Below, piece by piece: positions 7,148 through 16,205 of a stretch of 52,501 nucleotides of DNA. The translations under genes and the position numbers were made by a program. A model generated the notes under the pieces. That model worked only from the letters and a program-made list of their open reading frames with translations. It was not told where the DNA came from and searched no databases. This DNA is from Anaeromassilibacillus sp. An172 (GTDB lineage Bacteria > Bacillota > Clostridia > Oscillospirales > Acutalibacteraceae), in contig NZ_NFKS01000022.1 in assembly GCF_002160515.1 (NCBI RefSeq), positions 1 through 52,501 of the forward strand, in the 5' to 3' direction. Position 1 is the first letter of the stretch, and each line of letters starts with the position of its first letter.

Positions 7148-8794
7148 TTAACCAATATCCTTTGATTTTTCTTCCTCTTGCTTCATAATTGCGGAATAGC
7201 GCAAAAGCTGTTTCAGGGAATGTACGCCAAGCTTTGTGTAAATATTTCTGTTGTGAAAACGAACCGTGGATTCCTTTAGTCCTAACAAATCCACAATTTC
7301 CTTTACGGTTTTTCCGGAAATATAAAGATTTAATATCTCTTTTTCTCTTTCTGTAAGGAATTTAAGACCGTTCTTGAAATCCTCGTAATCGTACGGATCG
7401 ACTTCGTTCTTTCTGGAATACGCCAGCCTCTCCACCTGCTGAACGGTTTCATTGTGTGCGTTCTGAATTTTTTCAAGAGAAGTCAGCATATCCGCCTTTT
7501 CTCTTTTTATTTCGTCAAGTGCAGCTTCATTGATACGATCCTGTTCGGCAAGAAAAGCGAACAGGTCATCTATTTCCAAAATGCCTGAATGTCTGTCGTA
7601 TTCTTTTTGCTTGAGCTGTTCCAGACTCTTTTTAATAGGTGACAGGTACCTGCGTGTAAAGAAATAACTGCATCCAATCGTTGCTGAAAGAATAAGCAGA
7701 ACAAGCAGTAAAATACGCAGGGTATCATCAAAAACCCATCTGTCAAAGTCTTGTTTGGGGATAAGAGTCGTCAGAAAAAAGCTGTCGCTGTTCCTGCATA
7801 GATTAACTTGCTTTATAACACCGATATAAGATGAAGTATCTCCCCGAAATAAAGTCAGCCCACTTCCGAAAGGAGAGGGAATGTATACTCCGTCAGGCGG
7901 TAAATAATATCCATCCGTTATACCGCAGCTGAAACTGTCTGCATAATTTATAATGCTTTCTCTGCCTTTGTTAATCGTAAATACAGCGTGATCCAGCTTG
8001 GATGGCTGACTGAATGTGTGCTTGAAATAACTCTCGCTGATCTCAAACCCGCACAGTCCGTATACTGTTTTGTCTTTGCCTGTAATCGGGATTGTCATTA
8101 ACATAACTCTTTCCGATGTTCCCGTAAGAGTAAATATATCGGAGATGCGATATGCGCTGGTCAGGGGAAGTTGGGCACTGTCCGTCAGCTCGTTGTAGTT
8201 TGGAAATAAATCAGTATTAAACTCCAACCGCCATTTTCTGTGAGGCATAACGCCGTGTTCTTTTCCGAGCTGTGTGAGTCCCCGATAAAGCAAAATACCG
8301 GTATCCGAGTAATCTAAAGAACTGCGCTGCAAATACAAACCCGTGTGAGAGTTTTCGGCATTATCCGCATCCGCATTTACCGTTGCATTCAGAACAATAA
8401 AGGCTCCTGAACAGTTGGCTTCAAGAAGCTTTTGCCTGAGTATATCGAAAGTTGCTTCCTGAACAGCGGCAATGTTTTCCTCTGAATCATTGATATCTGA
8501 AAAATCAATATGATTTTCTGAAAGGTAATTTTCAATAGCATCGGCAGTATCGACAGACAATTGAATGCTCATAACAGCCAATCCTTCAAAATGTGATTCA
8601 ATTTGTCTGTGAAAAACATCAGCTTGGAAATCCAAAGTTTCAAAAGTTGTTTGCTCTGCGCCTGTAAATTGTCCTAATAACAGCAGTCCGGAAAACAGCA
8701 ATGTCAGGACAAGCGCCGCAAGAATAAACATATAGGCTAAGAGCTTTCGCTTCATGGACTGCTTTTTACCTGTAAAACCGGACAACAATTTCAT
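7148..8794 (-). CDS. Membrane-anchored LuxR-type transcription regulator with extracellular sensor
   Basis: The 548-residue protein has a first membrane helix at about 18-42 (LAYMFILAALVLTLLFSG), an outside domain of about 300 residues that looks Cache-like, and a second helix near 352-375. A short coiled stretch leads to a LuxR/GerE HTH at about 480-536 (LTEREKEILNLYISGKTVKE, and ESTVRFHNRNIYTKL). It appears to be a one-component receptor that binds DNA from the membrane. It lies 12 bases downstream of a solute-binding lipoprotein gene with no transporter between them. The binding protein is therefore probably its ligand-presenting partner, by inference. Confidence 0.88.
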   Translation of the reverse strand: MKLLSGFTGKKQSMKRKLLAYMFILAALVLTLLFSGLLLLGQFTGAEQTTFETLDFQADVFHRQIESHFEGLAVMSIQLSVDTADAIENYLSENHIDFSDINDSEENIAAVQEATFDILRQKLLEANCSGAFIVLNATVNADADNAENSHTGLYLQRSSLDYSDTGILLYRGLTQLGKEHGVMPHRKWRLEFNTDLFPNYNELTDSAQLPLTSAYRISDIFTLTGTSERVMLMTIPITGKDKTVYGLCGFEISESYFKHTFSQPSKLDHAVFTINKGRESIINYADSFSCGITDGYYLPPDGVYIPSPFGSGLTLFRGDTSSYIGVIKQVNLCRNSDSFFLTTLIPKQDFDRWVFDDTLRILLLVLLILSATIGCSYFFTRRYLSPIKKSLEQLKQKEYDRHSGILEIDDLFAFLAEQDRINEAALDEIKREKADMLTSLEKIQNAHNETVQQVERLAYSRKNEVDPYDYEDFKNGLKFLTEREKEILNLYISGKTVKEIVDLLGLKESTVRFHNRNIYTKLGVHSLKQLLRYSAIMKQEEEKSKDIG

Positions 8795-8806
8795 TCCGCC
8801 ACCGCC

Positions 8807-10156
8807 TTACTCTATCGAGCGAAACAATTCCCATGTTTCATCAGCCAGCTTTGCGGCGTCTTCGCCGTTTGCAAATCTTTCAGTAAGCTGTGGCTGCATC
8901 TCCCGAAGCTTGTCATACAAAGCGTAGACTCTTTCGTAATATCCGGCAAAGGAAGGTTCTCTGACAGCGGTTGCCGTTTCGTTCACCTCTAAAAGCGTTG
9001 TATAAAGGTTTTCATATGCTTTGCTTTCGAAATCGTAATCTTTGATTTTTTCAAAGGAACCTTTGTTGACAGGCATGTATCCCGTTGATGCTACAAATTC
9101 AAGATTCCGTTCTTCCTCCGTGATATAGCGTGCAAATTCAGCAGCAGCCTCTGCTTTCTGCTCGGTAGTCTTGTACGAACAAAGTCCCACGCCGGCAAGT
9201 GTTACAAGCAGATCTGAGCCTTTTGTTTTCGGAAGCGGTACAACCTGCAAATTCATCGGTTCAGTTGTGTTATCGGGATATGTAATGACATCGTTGTAAT
9301 AAAGAATGGACGCACTCGAACCGATACCGGCAATAACCTCGCCCGTCATCACCATGGTATTGGAATAAAGGTCGGAAACAACAATGTGTCCTTTGGAGAT
9401 TGCCTCGGCAAATTCCAGCCACGACTCTTTGAGGATAGGATTATCGAAGTCATACCAACCTTCCTCGGTGTAGAAGTTTTCAGCGCCTTTTGAAAGCGCA
9501 TTCAGTTCAACACAGCGAATTGGATAATCCAATGCACAGAAAGGTTTGCCTCCCGACCATTCATAGTACTTTTCTGCAACGGCAAAGAAACCGTCCCAAG
9601 TGGATAGATCGTCATAGGATACGCTCATGTCCTTTGCAAAACAATCAAATTGTGTACCTGTAACATACAAAACATGGGTGGACTTAGAAACAGGAAATAC
9701 CGCAAGGGTATCTCCTATTTTTCCGTCTTCCAAAAAGTCCGGCACATAATTGTTTAATTCTTCCTCGGTAAATATGTCATTCCAATTCAGTAAATTAGAA
9801 ACGCCAAGTTCCTCTGCATTACTGCTGTGGCAGAAAAATAAATCCGGCATGGACGGAACACCCGGAACTTCGTTTTGAGCGTCCAGCAGCTTCTGTCCGA
9901 TCTGAGAAGCGTTGGACATCATTGTGACATTTATGATTATGCCTTTATCCGCTCCCACTGTTTTGTTGAATTCTTCAATCAGCCGGTTCATGGGGGAGTC
10001 GGACTGTTCGCCGTAGACGTGCCACATGGTCAGCGTGACCGGATTATCGGGATCAAGTTTTGATTTTGAACTGCAGCCTGTCATGTTTAAACAAAAACCG
10101 GTAATGCTGAAAATCAGGAGCAGCCCTGCCAAAAAGAAAGATAGTGTTTTTTTCAT
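8807..10156 (-). CDS. Extracellular solute-binding lipoprotein (family 1, sugar type)
   Basis: The 449-residue product starts with a lipoprotein signal ending in MTGC, then VTLTMWHVYGEQ, the usual first strand of family 1 (carbohydrate) binding proteins. Later blocks such as FPVSKSTHVLYV and LVTLAGVGLCSYKTTEQKAEAAAEF fit the same fold. These proteins normally deliver sugars to ABC permeases, but none is encoded next to it. The only partner is the membrane LuxR-type regulator 12 bases downstream. It may thus serve signalling rather than uptake. A TCCTCCTC complement just upstream gives a strong ribosome site for the ATG at 10156. Confidence 0.9.
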   Translation of the reverse strand: MKKTLSFFLAGLLLIFSITGFCLNMTGCSSKSKLDPDNPVTLTMWHVYGEQSDSPMNRLIEEFNKTVGADKGIIINVTMMSNASQIGQKLLDAQNEVPGVPSMPDLFFCHSSNAEELGVSNLLNWNDIFTEEELNNYVPDFLEDGKIGDTLAVFPVSKSTHVLYVTGTQFDCFAKDMSVSYDDLSTWDGFFAVAEKYYEWSGGKPFCALDYPIRCVELNALSKGAENFYTEEGWYDFDNPILKESWLEFAEAISKGHIVVSDLYSNTMVMTGEVIAGIGSSASILYYNDVITYPDNTTEPMNLQVVPLPKTKGSDLLVTLAGVGLCSYKTTEQKAEAAAEFARYITEEERNLEFVASTGYMPVNKGSFEKIKDYDFESKAYENLYTTLLEVNETATAVREPSFAGYYERVYALYDKLREMQPQLTERFANGEDAAKLADETWELFRSIE

Positions 10157-10168
10157 GATTTCCTCCTC

Positions 10169-10185
10169 GTTGTAGATACTACAAC
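10169..10185. promoter_or_regulatory. Palindrome in the leader of the solute-binding protein gene
   Basis: Perfect 7-bp arms (10169-10175 and 10179-10185) lie about ten bases upstream of the ribosome site of the binding-protein gene. This could be an operator, perhaps for the membrane LuxR-type regulator of the same operon, or a leader hairpin. TTGATAGG-like repeats lie further upstream. Confidence 0.4.
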
Positions 10186-10327
10186 AGACTTCCTATCTGG
10201 TTTCCTATCAAAATTACCTAAAATAAGTAAAAAACCAATATTTTTTTCAACTTAACCTATCAATTTTGAGGTTTTTGACGGGGTAAAAATAAGAATTCTT
10301 CTGTATAATTTATTTGCAAGAGTACTT

Positions 10328-10440
10328 AAGGAGGGTATACGGTCTTGCCGTTTTGTACGAAGATAAACTGGGGTACCCTTTTCTGAGATGATTTTTTCTC
10401 AGAAAGAACTCTGTCTGCGTGCCAACGAAGTGTAGAGTTC
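10328..10440 (+). ncRNA. Candidate structured RNA or leader with three hairpins
   Basis: The divergent gap of about 420 bases (10157-10577) has no convincing gene. Its middle shows consecutive stems: GGGTA/TACCC (10333-10337 with 10374-10378) enclosing a small ACGG hairpin, a strong 8-bp stem at 10380-10387/10398-10405, and a 7-bp stem at 10406-10412/10434-10440. A TATAAT box at about 10304 could start transcription. The pairing is seen directly, while its being an RNA gene or a leader of the zinc-ribbon operon is inference. I could not assign it to a known riboswitch class. Confidence 0.35.
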
Positions 10441-10577
10441 CGCCCTGACTATCATGTGATTTATTTATATTATTATATATTATATCATATAATATTGGCT
10501 CAATCAACGGTAAAACGTGATTTCTTTTTAGTGAACTGTAGCTCATATTTTTACTTAAAAAGGAGGGATAAAATGAG

Positions 10578-10943
10578 ATGGAAGAAAGAAAAACGGCTAC
10601 ATATGAAATCACTTCAGAGGCTGGCGGAAACCGCTATCGTTTTTACTGTGATGTTTCAGGCGCACTGGTATGCATAACAAAGCCTTATCATGCGGATACA
10701 CCTAAAGAGGAATTGATCCTGGCGTGGGAAAAGGAAGGTAGACAGCATTTTAACAAATGCCGAAAATGCGGCAAATGGATTATCGATGCGGTGTATAATC
10801 CGGTGGTTTTTGAGTGCACCGACTGCGCTCCCTTTGAGTATGAAACAAGGTACTGCAAGTCCTGCGGCGCAAAAATCAATGTTGATGCAGGTGAAAGGTT
10901 TTGCCCCGTGTGCAAAAAGAAATTACATTATGAAGGAGGTTGA
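10578..10943 (+). CDS. Double zinc-ribbon protein
   Basis: The 121-residue cytoplasmic protein has four CxxC knuckles: CRKC and CTDC in the middle, CKSC and CPVC at the end, enough for two zinc ribbons. The N-terminal part (TYEITSEAGGNRYRFYCDVS) is beta-rich. AAGGAGG at about 10559 serves ATGs at 10573 and 10578; only the second frame gives the cysteine-rich product. It heads a plus-strand run rich in zinc ribbons, and the next gene starts 5 bases downstream. Its own function is not known. The context suggests membrane or envelope stress. Confidence 0.8.
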   Translation: MEERKTATYEITSEAGGNRYRFYCDVSGALVCITKPYHADTPKEELILAWEKEGRQHFNKCRKCGKWIIDAVYNPVVFECTDCAPFEYETRYCKSCGAKINVDAGERFCPVCKKKLHYEGG

Positions 10944-10948
10944 CACTC

Positions 10949-11224
10949 GTGGCAGAGAAAGAGGAATTAAACTGGCTGGAGGAATGTGGATTCGGCCCGA
11001 AAGTAATGAAGAGCATGAAAGTGTGTCCTCACTGCGGGACTGTGGTAGACAACGAGCACAGAGTATGTCCGGATTGCGGTATGAGACTGCTTACAAAAAC
11101 ATTGTACGACCGTTACCGTGAAAGACATCTCTGCTGCGACAAATGCGGCACGGTGCTCGCCGATGATTCGAGATACTGTCCCCATTGCGGAAATTCTTTG
11201 TATCTGAAAGTGTCAGGCGGTTAA
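10949..11224 (+). CDS. Double zinc-ribbon protein
   Basis: I start this 91-residue protein at the GTG at 10949, which sits 9 bases after the AAGGAGG overlapping the end of the previous gene; an in-frame TTG at 10940 is too close to that site. Four CxxC pairs (CPHC, CPDC, CDKC, CPHC) form two zinc ribbons around a basic segment. It is coupled to the preceding zinc-ribbon gene. It may bind nucleic acid or protein partners. No enzyme motif is present. In the 189 bases downstream an 8-bp inverted repeat (11311-11318 with 11336-11343) may act as a terminator, although it lacks a T run. Confidence 0.75.
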   Translation: MAEKEELNWLEECGFGPKVMKSMKVCPHCGTVVDNEHRVCPDCGMRLLTKTLYDRYRERHLCCDKCGTVLADDSRYCPHCGNSLYLKVSGG

Positions 11225-11413
11225 GCTGTTCGGTGGTTGTTCATTGTCAGCACAAAGAGAAATTTAAACATAAAATAGTCATACTTCTTTCTATTTGGGT
11301 TATGCATTTAAGGGTGCGAAAGCAGTAACAGCCGACGCACCCTGTACCCGAAAAGATTTGTATACCGTGCATTCCGATATGAATATTAAAATAAACACAA
11401 GGAGGAAAACCGT

Positions 11414-12301
11414 ATGAAAAGAATTCTTTTCCTGTTTTGTACAGCGATACTGGTTATCTTTTTATTGAGTGGATGTGTGGTATTGCCGGGCATCAACATG
11501 CCTGATTCCGGCGAAAAAGAAACCATAGACGGTAATTCTGTGACTGAGCCGGAAAATACTGAAACTGAGAACGACGATTTGAAATCACTGCAAGAGGAAA
11601 TCCGTCAAAGGGGATGTACAGTCGGTGTGGCTTTTATTGGATATGTAGACAGCGAAATTAACGAAGCCGATTTGTCTGCTTATATTGAACTCAGTGAAGC
11701 CGGTCAAACATATCCCTTCCTCCTTTATGAATCGCTTTTTATGACCGAGGGACAGGAGCTGTATGCCATAATTCCGGCTAATGAAAAAGGCAGAATAACT
11801 CTGTACCCGTCTGCTATGACGGAATACGGCGAATATGCAGATGACAAAAGCAATCCTCTTTATGAGGGAAAGCCCGGAGAGATTATTCTTCTTAGGTGTA
11901 ATCTAAGCGAGATTTATTCAAATGTGCTTATCACCGCCGACGACGGCGTAAATTCTGTTGAATTTCGTCCTGAGCTCTCCATGGAAAACGGCAGGTTGGC
12001 AAAAATCTCCGGAGTGTACGATTTTTCGGTATACGAGGAATTTCCCGACGACAATTCGATACACGCTGCAATGGAAATTCTAATGGAAACCGACGAGGTA
12101 AAGTCTTACATGGAGCAGGGAATGTACCTTATGTATACCGGAGATATGCAGGTGATAAATGACCGTGCCTGTCTGCTTTTTACTCTGGGAACGGATAATG
12201 AAGAACAATTTGTCGGAGAGCACTATTACGGCGTATGTGACAATTTTATATATGTCTATGATGAAATGGACGGTACATGGACGACTATGGGAGCCGGATA
12301 A
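11414..12301 (+). CDS. Secreted lipoprotein of unknown function
   Basis: The 295-residue product has a lipoprotein signal peptide ending in LSGC, with the acylated Cys near residue 21, and then an acidic low-complexity linker of about 40 residues. The rest is a soluble extracellular domain without a motif I recognise. AAGGAGG precedes the ATG. A small membrane protein gene follows 18 bases downstream, so both are probably cotranscribed. It stands at the head of the gene run leading to the SPFH protein. Confidence 0.75.
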   Translation: MKRILFLFCTAILVIFLLSGCVVLPGINMPDSGEKETIDGNSVTEPENTETENDDLKSLQEEIRQRGCTVGVAFIGYVDSEINEADLSAYIELSEAGQTYPFLLYESLFMTEGQELYAIIPANEKGRITLYPSAMTEYGEYADDKSNPLYEGKPGEIILLRCNLSEIYSNVLITADDGVNSVEFRPELSMENGRLAKISGVYDFSVYEEFPDDNSIHAAMEILMETDEVKSYMEQGMYLMYTGDMQVINDRACLLFTLGTDNEEQFVGEHYYGVCDNFIYVYDEMDGTWTTMGAG

Positions 12302-12319
12302 ACCGAAAGGATGATATAA

Positions 12320-12598
12320 ATGCGCAATACAAAACGAAGCGGCGGTTTTTTCCTCTGTTTGATTCTCAATATGTTGATAAGTATTTTGGGAATTATTCCG
12401 GCGGCTGTTTTGCTGGTTCTGCATTTTTGGCTGAAAATATCGCTGTGGTGGTCGGCAATAGCATTTGCCATATGGGTTTTGTGTGTTGTTCTGTGGACAG
12501 CCGTTATGTACCTTGCAAACAGATACGGAGCGGTAGAGGATGTCCCAAAGGAAAATAAAAATCCGTATTCTGTGGGAAATGAAAAAAATAAGCTGTAA
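12320..12598 (+). CDS. Small two-helix membrane protein
   Basis: The 92-residue protein has two long hydrophobic helices (about 12-37 and 42-66) joined by a short WLKISLWW turn, with a charged C-terminal tail. A GAAAGGATGA ribosome site precedes the ATG. It lies between a lipoprotein gene and the SPFH gene. No family was recognised. Confidence 0.65.
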   Translation: MRNTKRSGGFFLCLILNMLISILGIIPAAVLLVLHFWLKISLWWSAIAFAIWVLCVVLWTAVMYLANRYGAVEDVPKENKNPYSVGNEKNKL

Positions 12599-12661
12599 TT
12601 AAAAAGTACATGCCAAAATGCAGTTAAATCATTTTTATAAAATTAGAAAGGAGTAAATATA

Positions 12662-14080
12662 ATGGGACTTATTAAAGCGGGGCTTGGTGCAATAGGAGGT
12701 ACGCTTGCTGACCAATGGAAGGAATTTTTCTACTGCGAGTCTATGCCGAAGGATGTGCTTGTCACAAAGGGACAAAAGTGCATCACAGGCCGTTCCTCCA
12801 ACACAAAAGGAAACGACAACATTATTTCCAACGGTTCCGGCATTGCCGTAGCCGACGGTCAATGTATGATTATAGTAGAACAGGGCAAGGTTGTGGAGGT
12901 ATGTGCAGAGCCCGGTGAGTTTACATACGATACATCCACCGAGCCGTCAATCTTTGCCGGAAGTCTTGGAGAAAGCATAAAGCAAACCTTTAAAATCGTG
13001 GGAAAACGCTTTGCCTACGGCGGAGACACGGGCAAGGACCAGCGTATTTACTATTTCAACACAAAGGAGCTTATCGACAACAAATTCGGTACTCCTAATC
13101 CCATACCTTTCCGTGTGGTTGACTCAAAAATCGGACTGGATTTGGATGTGTCTTTGCGCTGTTCCGGCGTATATTCCTATAAAATTGCAGACCCGCTGTT
13201 GTTTTACACCAATGTATGCGGAAATGTGGAGAGGGAATATTCCCGTGATGAGCTGGACGGCCAGCTTAAAGCGGAGTTTATCAGCGCTTTGCAGCCGGCA
13301 TTTGGCAGATTGTCAGACCTGGAGCTTCGTCCAAATCAGATAGTCACCCACAATACCGACCTTGAAAATGCTATGAACACGGCGCTGTCCGAAAAATGGG
13401 GTGCACTTCGTGGTCTTAAGGTTGTAAGCATTGCCCTTGGTTCTGTCACCCTGCCGGAGGAAGACGCCGAGATGATTAAGCAGGCTCAGCGTACAGCGAT
13501 TATGCGTGACCCTACAATGGCGGCGGCTACTCTTGTTGGCGCTCAGGCAGACGCAATGAAAACAGCGGCAGGCAACACTGCCGGAGCTATGACAGGCTTT
13601 ATGGGTATGGGCATGGCGATGAACTCAGGCGGCGGAATGAATGCGCAGAACCTGTACGCCATGGGACAACAGCAGGAACAGGCCAAAGCTTCTCAGCAGA
13701 TTCCACAGGAGAGTGGAACGGAAACCTGGAAATGCTCCTGCGGTACATTGGCAGGCGGAAGATTTTGCCCCAACTGCGGCTCTAAAAAGCCTGAGCCTCA
13801 GCCTGCGGCAGGCTCATGGAAATGCAAGTGCGGCAACACGGCTACCGGTAAATTCTGCCCGGAGTGCGGTTCTCCAAAGCCTGCGGACACAGAGGGCTGG
13901 ACCTGCGTATGCGGTACTGTAAATAAAGGAAATTTCTGCCGCAACTGCGGTACAAAGAGACCGGTAGGTACACCGGTTTACCGATGTGACAAGTGCGGCT
14001 GGGAGCCGGAAGACCCAAAGAATCCACCGAAGTTCTGCCCGGAATGCGGTGACATTTTTAACGATAATGACAGGCAATAA
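12662..14080 (+). CDS. SPFH-domain protein with four C-terminal zinc ribbons (YdjI-like)
   Basis: The N-terminal part of about 300 residues is an SPFH/Band 7 domain of the YdjI kind, beginning MGLIKAGLGAIGGTLADQWK. A glycine/methionine-rich stretch follows, then four zinc ribbons of the pattern WxCxCG...FCPxCG (about residues 355-465). In Bacillus, YdjI acts with YdjG and YdjH to place PspA at stressed membranes. YdjG-like and YdjH-like genes lie downstream here, but no PspA gene is visible. At 472 residues it is longer than Bacillus YdjI because of the extra ribbons. The role here is inferred from the family. Confidence 0.88.
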   Translation: MGLIKAGLGAIGGTLADQWKEFFYCESMPKDVLVTKGQKCITGRSSNTKGNDNIISNGSGIAVADGQCMIIVEQGKVVEVCAEPGEFTYDTSTEPSIFAGSLGESIKQTFKIVGKRFAYGGDTGKDQRIYYFNTKELIDNKFGTPNPIPFRVVDSKIGLDLDVSLRCSGVYSYKIADPLLFYTNVCGNVEREYSRDELDGQLKAEFISALQPAFGRLSDLELRPNQIVTHNTDLENAMNTALSEKWGALRGLKVVSIALGSVTLPEEDAEMIKQAQRTAIMRDPTMAAATLVGAQADAMKTAAGNTAGAMTGFMGMGMAMNSGGGMNAQNLYAMGQQQEQAKASQQIPQESGTETWKCSCGTLAGGRFCPNCGSKKPEPQPAAGSWKCKCGNTATGKFCPECGSPKPADTEGWTCVCGTVNKGNFCRNCGTKRPVGTPVYRCDKCGWEPEDPKNPPKFCPECGDIFNDNDRQ

Positions 14081-14082
14081 CG

Positions 14083-14110
14083 ATTCAATTGCTGATATCC
14101 GCAATTGAAT
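14083..14110 (+). terminator. Hairpin after the SPFH gene
   Basis: Perfect 10-bp arms (14083-14092 and 14101-14110) lie just after the stop. There is no T run, so it may attenuate transcription or stabilise the upstream message rather than stop transcription fully. Confidence 0.4.
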
Positions 14111-14142
14111 AAATATACGGCAAAAAGAAGGAGGGTCATAGC

Positions 14143-15003
14143 ATGGGACTGTTTGATAAAAAATACTGTGATGTCTGCGGAGAAAAGATAGGTTTTTTAG
14201 GCAACCGTAAGCTGGAAAACGGAAATTTGTGCAAGGACTGTGCCAAAAAGCTTTCTCCGTTTTTTAGCGGCCGCCGCCGTTCTACGGTGGAGGATATAAA
14301 GCGCCAGCTTGCCTACCGTGAGGAAAATAAGACAAAGCTTCAGAATTTTAAGAGTGACTATACTTTCGGAGCCGGAAAAAAGATTTGTTTTGATTTTGAC
14401 AACAAGCAGTTTATTGTTACCGGGCTTTCAGATTGGCGCAGCGGCAATCCGGATATCATATCACTTTCTCAGGTAACCAATGTTATTACCGACGTCAGAG
14501 AAAATAAGGAAGAAATTTTTTATGAGGATTCCGAGGGGAATGAGAGGAGCTATACTCCTCCCCGCTACGAATATGATTACGAATTCAATATGACAATTAT
14601 GGTGGATTCACCTTGGTTCGACGAGATAGAATTTGAGATGAGCGAAGGACACCGCCCCGACAGCCCCGGTTCTAAGCTTTACAGGATATATAAAGACGAT
14701 ATGGAGTATATAACGGATTTGCTGATGCAGCGAATTGAAGGGAAAAATATTATAATTACGGACGATACCTGTGTTCGGGCGGTATGTCCGGATAATCCTG
14801 AAATCGCAGCACCCGCTGCTGCCGAAACAAGCCTATGGATATGCTCGTCCTGCGGAACACAGAACAGCGGAAAATTCTGCGAAAACTGCGGAGAACAAAA
14901 GCCTGTTTCAAATACAATCGGCTGTGCCTCCTGCGGAAGAACTGTGGAATACCAGAGTAAACCTCCGAAGTTTTGTCCGGAGTGCGGCAGCCTCATTAAA
15001 TGA
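14143..15003 (+). CDS. DUF4428-type zinc-ribbon protein
   Basis: The 286-residue protein begins with a treble-clef-like metal site (CDVCGEKIGF, then CKDCAKKLSPFF) of the DUF4428 type. A beta-rich middle domain with acidic stretches follows. Two C-terminal zinc ribbons close it (CSSCGTQ/CENCGE and CASCGR/CPECGS). The tail ribbons match those of the SPFH protein just upstream in spacing and wording, so the two may interact or share recent ancestry. An AAGGAGGG site precedes the ATG. The biochemical role is unknown. Confidence 0.8.
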   Translation: MGLFDKKYCDVCGEKIGFLGNRKLENGNLCKDCAKKLSPFFSGRRRSTVEDIKRQLAYREENKTKLQNFKSDYTFGAGKKICFDFDNKQFIVTGLSDWRSGNPDIISLSQVTNVITDVRENKEEIFYEDSEGNERSYTPPRYEYDYEFNMTIMVDSPWFDEIEFEMSEGHRPDSPGSKLYRIYKDDMEYITDLLMQRIEGKNIIITDDTCVRAVCPDNPEIAAPAAAETSLWICSSCGTQNSGKFCENCGEQKPVSNTIGCASCGRTVEYQSKPPKFCPECGSLIK

Positions 15004-15097
15004 AAAGCTTTTATATTTCAGTACGCTTGAGTTTTGACGAAGATATTTCGCATTGTAAAAATATCAGTTTATTATCAGAAAGGATGAGGTGTTTTTC

Positions 15098-16192
15098 ATG
15101 AAAACCTTGCAGGAATACAAATGTCCCTGCTGCGGCGGCGCCATAGCCTTTGACAGTACGCTTAAGAAGATGAAGTGTCCGTACTGTGACACCGAGTTCG
15201 AAATGGACTCGCTGAAAGGATATGACGATGCGCTGCAGGGAGAACAATCGGACAGAATGGAATGGGAAACATCAGCCGGCGGAAGCTGGCAGGAGGGAGA
15301 GACTGACGGTCTGCGCTCCTATGTGTGCAAATCCTGCGGCGGTGAAATTGTAGGCGACGCCAACATGGCAGCCACATCCTGTCCTTTCTGCGGCAACCCC
15401 GTGGTGATGATGGGTCAGTTTTCAGGGGATTTAAAGCCCGATCTTGTGATACCGTTTAAGCTTGACAAAAAGGCGGCAAAGGCAGGGCTTATGAATCACC
15501 TGGCAGGCAAGCGTTTCCTGCCGAAGATTTTCAAGAGTCAAAACCACATTGATGAAATCAAGGGAATATATGTGCCTTTCTGGCTGTTTGATACTGATGT
15601 TGACGCACGAATACGCTACCGTGCCACCAAAGTCCGTAAATGGAGCGACAGCGACTATAACTACACCGAAACAAGCTACTTTATGGTTCACAGAGCCGGC
15701 AGCGTCGGCTTTGAGCATGTTCCCGTTGACGGCTCATCCAAAATGGCAGACGATTTGATGGAATCCATCGAGCCTTTTAAATTTTCTGAGGCAGTGGATT
15801 TTCAGACGGCTTATCTTGCCGGATATCTGGCGGACAAATATGATGTGACAGCTGAGGAAAGCATTGACCGTGCTAATCAGCGTATCAAGCGTTCAGCGGA
15901 GGAGGCTTTTGCCAAAACGGTTAAGGGATATACAAGTGTTATACCGGAAAACACCAGTGTGCAGCTTCACGGCGGAAAAGCACGCTATGCTCTTTATCCT
16001 GTTTGGCTTCTCAATACCACATGGAAAGGCAATAAATACACCTTTGCTATGAACGGACAGACCGGAAAGTTCGTTGGAGATTTGCCTGTTGATAAGGGCG
16101 CTGTAACCAGATGGACGATTATGTTGGCGTCAATTTTTTCGGCGGCAGTCTACGGCGGCGCATGGCTGTTATACTTAATCGGACTGCTGTAA
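15098..16192 (+). CDS. TFIIB-type zinc-ribbon membrane protein (YdjG-like)
   Basis: I start at the ATG at 15098 because AGGATGAGG lies 8 bases before it; a GTG three codons earlier overlaps that site. The 364-residue protein has an N-terminal zinc ribbon (CPCCGG and CPYC), a second ribbon (CKSCGG and CPFCGN), a large soluble domain, and one C-terminal membrane helix (about 338-362). This matches YdjG of Bacillus in length and design, the membrane partner of YdjH and YdjI in PspA-linked stress defence. The YdjH-like gene starts 13 bases downstream. Confidence 0.85.
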   Translation: MKTLQEYKCPCCGGAIAFDSTLKKMKCPYCDTEFEMDSLKGYDDALQGEQSDRMEWETSAGGSWQEGETDGLRSYVCKSCGGEIVGDANMAATSCPFCGNPVVMMGQFSGDLKPDLVIPFKLDKKAAKAGLMNHLAGKRFLPKIFKSQNHIDEIKGIYVPFWLFDTDVDARIRYRATKVRKWSDSDYNYTETSYFMVHRAGSVGFEHVPVDGSSKMADDLMESIEPFKFSEAVDFQTAYLAGYLADKYDVTAEESIDRANQRIKRSAEEAFAKTVKGYTSVIPENTSVQLHGGKARYALYPVWLLNTTWKGNKYTFAMNGQTGKFVGDLPVDKGAVTRWTIMLASIFSAAVYGGAWLLYLIGLL

Positions 16193-16205
16193 GGAGGGAA
16201 AGGAA

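Noticed and set aside
10310-10612. Open frame of 100 codons on minus across the hairpin-rich gap
   Set aside because: It runs through strong hairpins and into the zinc-ribbon gene, and no ribosome site precedes it.
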